A stretch of 64,000 bases of DNA, taken from positions 659,779-723,778 of the forward strand of contig CAWEGR010000004.1 of the NCBI GenBank assembly GCA_963808775.1. The letters run 5' to 3'. Origin of the DNA: JACVRW01 sp963808775. GTDB taxonomy: Bacteria > Actinomycetota > Thermoleophilia > Solirubrobacterales > Thermoleophilaceae. The translations under genes and the position numbers were made by a program. The notes beneath the pieces are model-generated. The model was given only the letters and a program-made list of their open reading frames with translations, had not been told where the DNA came from and ran no database searches. Shown in pieces: positions 59,844 through 64,000 of the stretch. How positions within the stretch are numbered: position 1 is the first letter of the stretch; each line of letters opens with the position of its first letter.

Positions 59844-61487
59844 GCCAGCCAAGTAGCGAAACACCCGTGTTGATCGTCGGGGGCGGCCCGTCCGGGCTGA
59901 CGGCATCCCTGACGCTCTCCCATCTCGGCGTCCCGTCGATGCTCGTCAACACGTACCCGGGCACGCTCGAGCACCCCAAGGCGGTCGGGCTCATGCAGCG
60001 AACGGCCGAGCTGCTGCGTCTGTGGGGAGCGGAGGAAGAACTGCGCCGGCGGGGTGTACCGGAGGAGTTCTACGCGCGCATGGTGTGGACGACCACGCTC
60101 GCCGGCGAGGAGCTCGGCCGCACCGAGACGGTGGAGCCCGACGACATGGCGCCCGAGCCCCAGAGCCCGACGACCGGGTTCCGCTGCCCGCAGAACATCA
60201 CGGAGACGGTGCTGCGCGATCGCGCCGAGTCCCACGAGATCGCCGAGCTGCGCTTCGGCTTCGAGATGACCGGCTTCGAGCAGGACGACGACGGCGTGAC
60301 CGCGACGGTGGTCGCTCGCGACGGCGGCGAGACGAGCACCGTCCGCGCCCAGTATCTGATCGCCGCCGACGGCAACGACAGCACGGTGCGCGACGCCTGC
60401 GGGATCGGCCGTGCCGGCGACGCCGACATGGGCCACTTCGTCACCATCCTGCACCGCGCGCCGCTGGGTCCGCTCGTGCGCGACCGGCCCGCCTGGGCCT
60501 ACTCGGCGATGGCGGCGAAACTGACCGGGACGTTCGTGGCCATCAACGGCGACGACATCTGGCTCCTCCACGTCAACCTCCGCCCGGGCGAAACCGTCGA
60601 GGACTTCACCGAGGAGCGCAGCGTGCAGGCGATCCGCGACGCGGCCGGGATCGAGGATCTCGACGTGGAGATCCTCGCCATCAAGTCCTGGATCATGGGC
60701 GCCGAGATCTCGACCGCGTTCCGCGATCGGCGGGCGCTGCTCGCCGGGGACGCGGCGCATCGCACGACTCCCGACGGCGCCGTCGGGATGAACACCGCCA
60801 TGCAGTCGGCCCACAACGTGGCGTGGAAGGTCGGAGCGGTGGTGTCAGGCTGGGCCGGCCCCGATCTCCTCGATACATACGAGACCGAGCGACGGGCGGT
60901 GGCGGAGACCAACGTGGGCTACAGCGCCAAGCGCGGCTCAGGCGCGAACAAGATGGTCGAGGCGGTGCGCGCGGGTGATCTCGACGCGGTCCGCGCGGGC
61001 ATCGCCGCCCGGCCGGGGGGCGGGCGCCAGGGCATGGATCTCGGGTTCCGCTACGAGGACGGCGCCGTGGCATCCGACGGCAGCAGCCCGCCGGCCGTCG
61101 GCAACCCGGTCTCCGACTACGTGCAGAACGCGTGCCCGGGAGGCCGCGCACCCCATATGTGGGTTGAGCGTGACGGCGAGCGCTGTTCGACGCTCGACGT
61201 CTTCGGCGGCGGCTTCGTGTTGCTCACCGGCTCCCACGGGGCGGCCTGGCGCGCGGCCGCCGAGCAGGCCGCCGCACCGCGGCAGATCCCGATCGAGGTG
61301 CTCAGCGTCGGCGAGGAGGGCGACCTCCAGGGCCCCGGCGGGTCGCTTCGAGGAGCTCTATGGGGTCGAGCCGGACGGCGCCGTGCTGGTCCGTCCCGAC
61401 GGTTTCGTCGGCTGGCGCGCGCGGAGTGCCGGGGCGTCGCCGGGCGATGACCTGGCGGGGGCGCTCGCGACGATCCTGAAGCTCTGA
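59840..61487 (+). CDS. FAD-dependent aromatic monooxygenase (PHBH fold; apparent +1 frameshift)
   Basis: About 548 aa after removing one apparent extra base near 61342. FAD-binding Gly-Gly-Gly-Pro-Ser-Gly-Leu near residue 15, the middle Asp-Gly motif (Ala-Ala-Asp-Gly-Asn-Asp-Ser), and Leu-Leu-Ala-Gly-Asp-Ala-Ala-His-Arg, which contacts FAD ribose, are all present. The C-terminal thioredoxin-like domain resumes with Tyr-Gly-Val-Glu-Pro-Asp-Gly-Ala-Val-Leu-Val-Arg-Pro-Asp-Gly after the shift. It resembles 2,4-dichlorophenol or polyketide hydroxylases; the substrate is unknown. Confidence 0.88.
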
Positions 61488-61547
61488 CGGCCGGGGCCCG
61501 GGGCTGGACCGGGTTGACGGTCCCGCGTGAACGGGCTACAAGGAGGT

Positions 61548-62436
61548 ATGGCCCCAGCGATCGAACGCACGGCAGCCCCGCTGAACGAAGAGGCCGTTCG
61601 CGCCTGGGACACCGTTCTCTACGAGCGCTGGAAGCGCCACCGGCCGATCTTCGTGGGCGGGGCAAGCGTGTTCAGCGAGCGCGCGTTCGAGACGGATCCG
61701 CCGGCGGCCGGCGAGCGCTGCATCGACTTCGGCTGCGGCTTCGGGGACACCACGCAGCGGCTCGCGGAGATCGTCGGGCCCCGAGGGCAGCGCGCACGGG
61801 GTCGACTCCTCGCCGATGTTCATCCGGGACGCCGAGGCGGAGGCCGCCGAGGCCGGCACCCGAAACGTGTCCTTCGAGGTCGCCGACATCCAGATGAACA
61901 GGTGGGAGCCGGTTCACGACTACGCGTTCGCGCGCTTCGGCACCCAGTTCTTCGCGAACCCCGTACAGGGCATGCGCGGGATCCGGTCGTCGCTCAGGCC
62001 GGGCGGGCGGCTCTGCAAGATCGTCTGGCGCCGCAAGGTGGACGTGCCCGTCTTCGCCGAGACGGAGATCGTGGCCGAGCGCTTCCTCGACCACCCCGAG
62101 GAGAACCTCGCCGACACCTGCGGCCCGGGCCCCTTCTCGATGGGCAACCCGGACACGACCCGCGGGATCCTCGAGGCCGCGGGCTTCGACGAGATCGAGC
62201 TCGTCCAGCAGGACCACGACTACCTGATGGGTCAGGACCTCGACGAGGCGGTCGAGATCGCGCTTGCGATCGGCCCCGCCGCCGAGCTCGTCCGCGTCAA
62301 CGGCCCCGAGGGCGAGCGGCGCAAGCCCGAGATCGCCGCGGCGCTGCGCGAGTTCCTCGCCGCCTGGCAGCTCCCCGACGGGACGGTTCGCGGACCGTCG
62401 TCGGTCTGGAAGGTCACCGCGCGCAATCCGGGGTAG
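61548..62436 (+). CDS. SAM-dependent class I methyltransferase (apparent +1 frameshift)
   Basis: About 295 aa after removing one apparent extra C in the CCCC run at 61779-61782. The SAM-binding Gly box is Phe-Gly-Cys-Gly-Phe-Gly-Asp. Correction gives Gly-Pro-Glu-Gly-Ser-Ala-His-Gly-Val-Asp, the expected second strand. Downstream Val-Ser-Phe-Glu-Val-Ala-Asp-Ile-Gln and Phe-Gly-Thr-Gln-Phe-Phe complete the fold of UbiE/COQ5-like enzymes. The acceptor is unknown. An AAGGAGG abuts the ATG, so the start may instead be the GTG at 61527. Confidence 0.85.
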
Positions 62437-62500
62437 GGCTGTCCCCTCGGCCACGGCCCGTTCGTCGTAGGGTGCAAACCTCGTTCGCCAGGAGGCACCC

Positions 62501-62837
62501 ATGAAGTACGCGCTGCTGATCTACAACACGCGGGACGCAAGCGATCTGCCGGAGGACGAGCTCGCGGCGCGTCGTCCGCGAGTACGAGCAGATCCTCGAC
62601 CAGCCCGGCGTCCTGATCGGGGCGCAGCTTCACGGCACGGAGTCGACGACGACCGTGCGCGTGGAGGAGGGCGAGACGCTGCTGTCGGACGGCCCGTTCG
62701 TCGACGCCAAGGAGCACTTCGGCGGCGTCTACGTGCTCGAGGCGGACGACCTCGACGCGGCGACGGCGCTCGCCGCGCGGATCCCGGCGGCGCGCATGGG
62801 CGGGGCCGTGGAGGTGCGTCCGATCGTGGAGCGGTAG
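62501..62837 (+). CDS. YCII-related DGPF-domain protein (apparent +1 frameshift)
   Basis: About 111 aa after correction near 62570. The start Met-Lys-Tyr-Ala-Leu-Leu-Ile-Tyr follows GGAGG at good spacing. The second frame begins Val-Arg-Glu-Tyr-Glu-Gln-Ile-Leu and carries the name-giving Asp-Gly-Pro-Phe in Ser-Asp-Gly-Pro-Phe-Val-Asp-Ala-Lys-Glu. Such proteins are the regular genetic partners of ECF42 sigma factors, as here; their biochemical role is unclear. Confidence 0.86.
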
Positions 62838-62842
62838 GCGTC

Positions 62843-64000
62843 CTGATCGACGAGGTCTTCCGCGATGAGTGGGGCCGCGTCCTCGCGACGCTGGTTGGCC
62901 AGTTCGGCGACTTCGACCTCGCCGAGGAGGCGACCCAGGAGGCCTTCGCGGTCGCCGCGGAGCGCTGGCCGCGCGAGGGCACGCCGCCCAACCCGGGCGC
63001 ATGGCTGACCATCACGGCCCGCAACCGCGCGATCGACCGCGTGCGCCGCGAGGCCACGCTCGCCGAGAAGACGAAGCTGCTCGAGGCGGAGGAGACGGGG
63101 ACGACGATGGATGAGCCGTCGCTCGACGAGACGACGTTCCCCGACGAGCGGCTCGAGCTGATCTTCACCTGCTGCCACCCGGCGCTCGCCCTCGACGCGC
63201 AGGTGGCCCTCACGCTGCGCGCGCTCGGCGGGCTCACCACCGAGGAGATCGCCCGCGCGTTCCTCGTCGAGCCCGAGACGATGAAGCGGCGGCTCTCGCG
63301 CGCGAAGAAGAAGATCAAGGACGCCGGCATCCCGTTCAGCGTGCCGCCCGACCACCTCCTGCCCGAGCGGCTGGGCGCCGTGCTCGGCGTCGTCTACCTG
63401 ATCTTCAACGAGGGCTACGGCGGGCGTGGCGACCTGGCGGCGGAGGCGATCCACCTGGGCGTCGCCCTCGCGGGGCTCATGCCCGACGAGCCAGAGGTGC
63501 ACGGGCTGCTCGCGCTGATGCTGATCACGGACGCTCGCCGCGACGCCCGCTTCGAGGACGGCGAGCTCGTGCTGCTCGCCGACCAGGACCGCTCGCGCTG
63601 GAACGGGGCCCAGATCACGCGCGGGCGCGAGCTGCTCGAGCGGGCGCTCGCCCTCAGGGGGCGCGGCCCCTACGTGATCCAGGCCGCCATCGCGGCGCTC
63701 CACGCCGACGACCCGCTCGACTGGGCCGAGATCGCCGCGCTGTACGCCGAGCTGGCGCGGCTGACGGGCTCGCCGGTCGTGGAGGTGAACCGCGCGATCG
63801 CGCTCGCCGAGGCCTCCGGGCCCGAGGCGGGCCTCGAGCTCCTCGACGGGCTCGACCTCGACGGCTACCAGTACTTCCACTCGACCCGCGCGGAGCTGCT
63901 GCGGCGGGCGGGCCGTCCCGACGAGGCCCGCGCGTCGTTCGAGCGGGCCCTCGACCTCGCGCAGGCGGAGCCCGAGCGCCGCTTCCTCAGGGAGCGGATC
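62843..64000 (+). CDS. ECF42-type RNA polymerase sigma factor with C-terminal TPR-like extension (3' end outside window)
   Basis: About 386 residues visible, no stop before the window ends. Sigma region 2: Phe-Asp-Leu-Ala-Glu-Glu-Ala-Thr-Gln-Glu-Ala-Phe and Trp-Leu-Thr-Ile-Thr-Ala-Arg-Asn-Arg-Ala-Ile-Asp. Region 4: Thr-Thr-Glu-Glu-Ile-Ala-Arg-Ala-Phe-Leu-Val. The long C-terminal part has Tyr-Leu-Ile-Phe-Asn-Glu-Gly-Tyr and helical repeats, the SnoaL-free ECF42 architecture. No ATG or GTG is found at the expected start; CTG at 62843 is a placeholder, and another small sequence error may hide the true start. Confidence 0.88.
   Translation, partial: MIDEVFRDEWGRVLATLVGQFGDFDLAEEATQEAFAVAAERWPREGTPPNPGAWLTITARNRAIDRVRREATLAEKTKLLEAEETGTTMDEPSLDETTFPDERLELIFTCCHPALALDAQVALTLRALGGLTTEEIARAFLVEPETMKRRLSRAKKKIKDAGIPFSVPPDHLLPERLGAVLGVVYLIFNEGYGGRGDLAAEAIHLGVALAGLMPDEPEVHGLLALMLITDARRDARFEDGELVLLADQDRSRWNGAQITRGRELLERALALRGRGPYVIQAAIAALHADDPLDWAEIAALYAELARLTGSPVVEVNRAIALAEASGPEAGLELLDGLDLDGYQYFHSTRAELLRRAGRPDEARASFERALDLAQAEPERRFLRERI

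Overview
The window is a high-GC bacterial chromosome segment. It carries almost the whole universal ribosomal/transcription supercluster on the minus strand. In transcription order this runs rpmG-secE-nusG-rplK-rplA-rplJ-rplL-(ggt)-rpoB-rpoC-(three accessory genes)-rpsL-rpsG-(membrane gene)-fusA-tuf-rpsJ-rplC-rplD-rplW-rplB-rpsS-rplV-rpsC-rplP-rpmC-rpsQ-rplN-rplX-rplE-rpsN-rpsH-rplF-rplR-rpsE-rpmD-rplO-secY-adk-map-(signalling island)-rpmJ-rpsM-rpsK-rpsD-rpoA-rplQ. Base composition, the zinc-type S14/L33/L36, an actinobacterial-type c-di-AMP riboswitch before a cell-wall hydrolase, and the ECF42/DGPF pair point to Actinobacteria. A deep lineage such as Thermoleophilia (Solirubrobacterales/Gaiellales) is my inference, not a demonstrated placement.

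Layout. 1-3.6 kb: start of a sulfate ABC transporter, a cation/proton antiporter and a secreted peptidoglycan hydrolase under a c-di-AMP riboswitch. 3.9-6.9 kb: alpha operon. 7-14.3 kb: a signalling island splitting map from rpmJ, with two sensor-kinase-like proteins, two response regulators, an orphan TRAP-type binding lipoprotein and a secreted beta-helix protein. 14.6-27.6 kb: map, adk, secY and the spc/S10 operons. 27.7-32.8 kb: tuf, fusA, rpsG, rpsL. 32.8-35.1 kb: hydrolase, DMT-type membrane protein and HAD-like protein. 35.2-43 kb: rpoC and rpoB. 43.2-48.7 kb: ggt, then rplL through rpmG. 48.8-64 kb: accessory and housekeeping genes: NTF2-like protein, tRNA-Thr, tRNA-Tyr, GNAT, primary sigma factor, FolE2, PgsA, VTT-domain protein, two tandem MFS transporters fused to cyclic-nucleotide-binding domains, a flavin monooxygenase, a methyltransferase and a DGPF/ECF42 pair running off the right end.

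Most notable points. (1) The two sensor kinases of the island look complementary. The first keeps the phosphoacceptor His but has lost the ATP-binding N and G boxes; the second keeps those boxes but has Arg in place of His. They flank an orphan solute-binding lipoprotein. (2) Several core proteins carry extra domains or tails: an N-terminal SAP domain on L22, a long charged N-terminus on S17, an acidic C-terminus on L5, a Gly/Arg tail on S3 and a 140-residue leader on SecE. (3) An intrinsic terminator sits directly before fusA. (4) Thirteen genes, including L15, L18 and the primary sigma factor, contain apparent one-base frameshifts. This most likely reflects consensus errors in the assembly, so broken genes here should not be taken as true pseudogenes.
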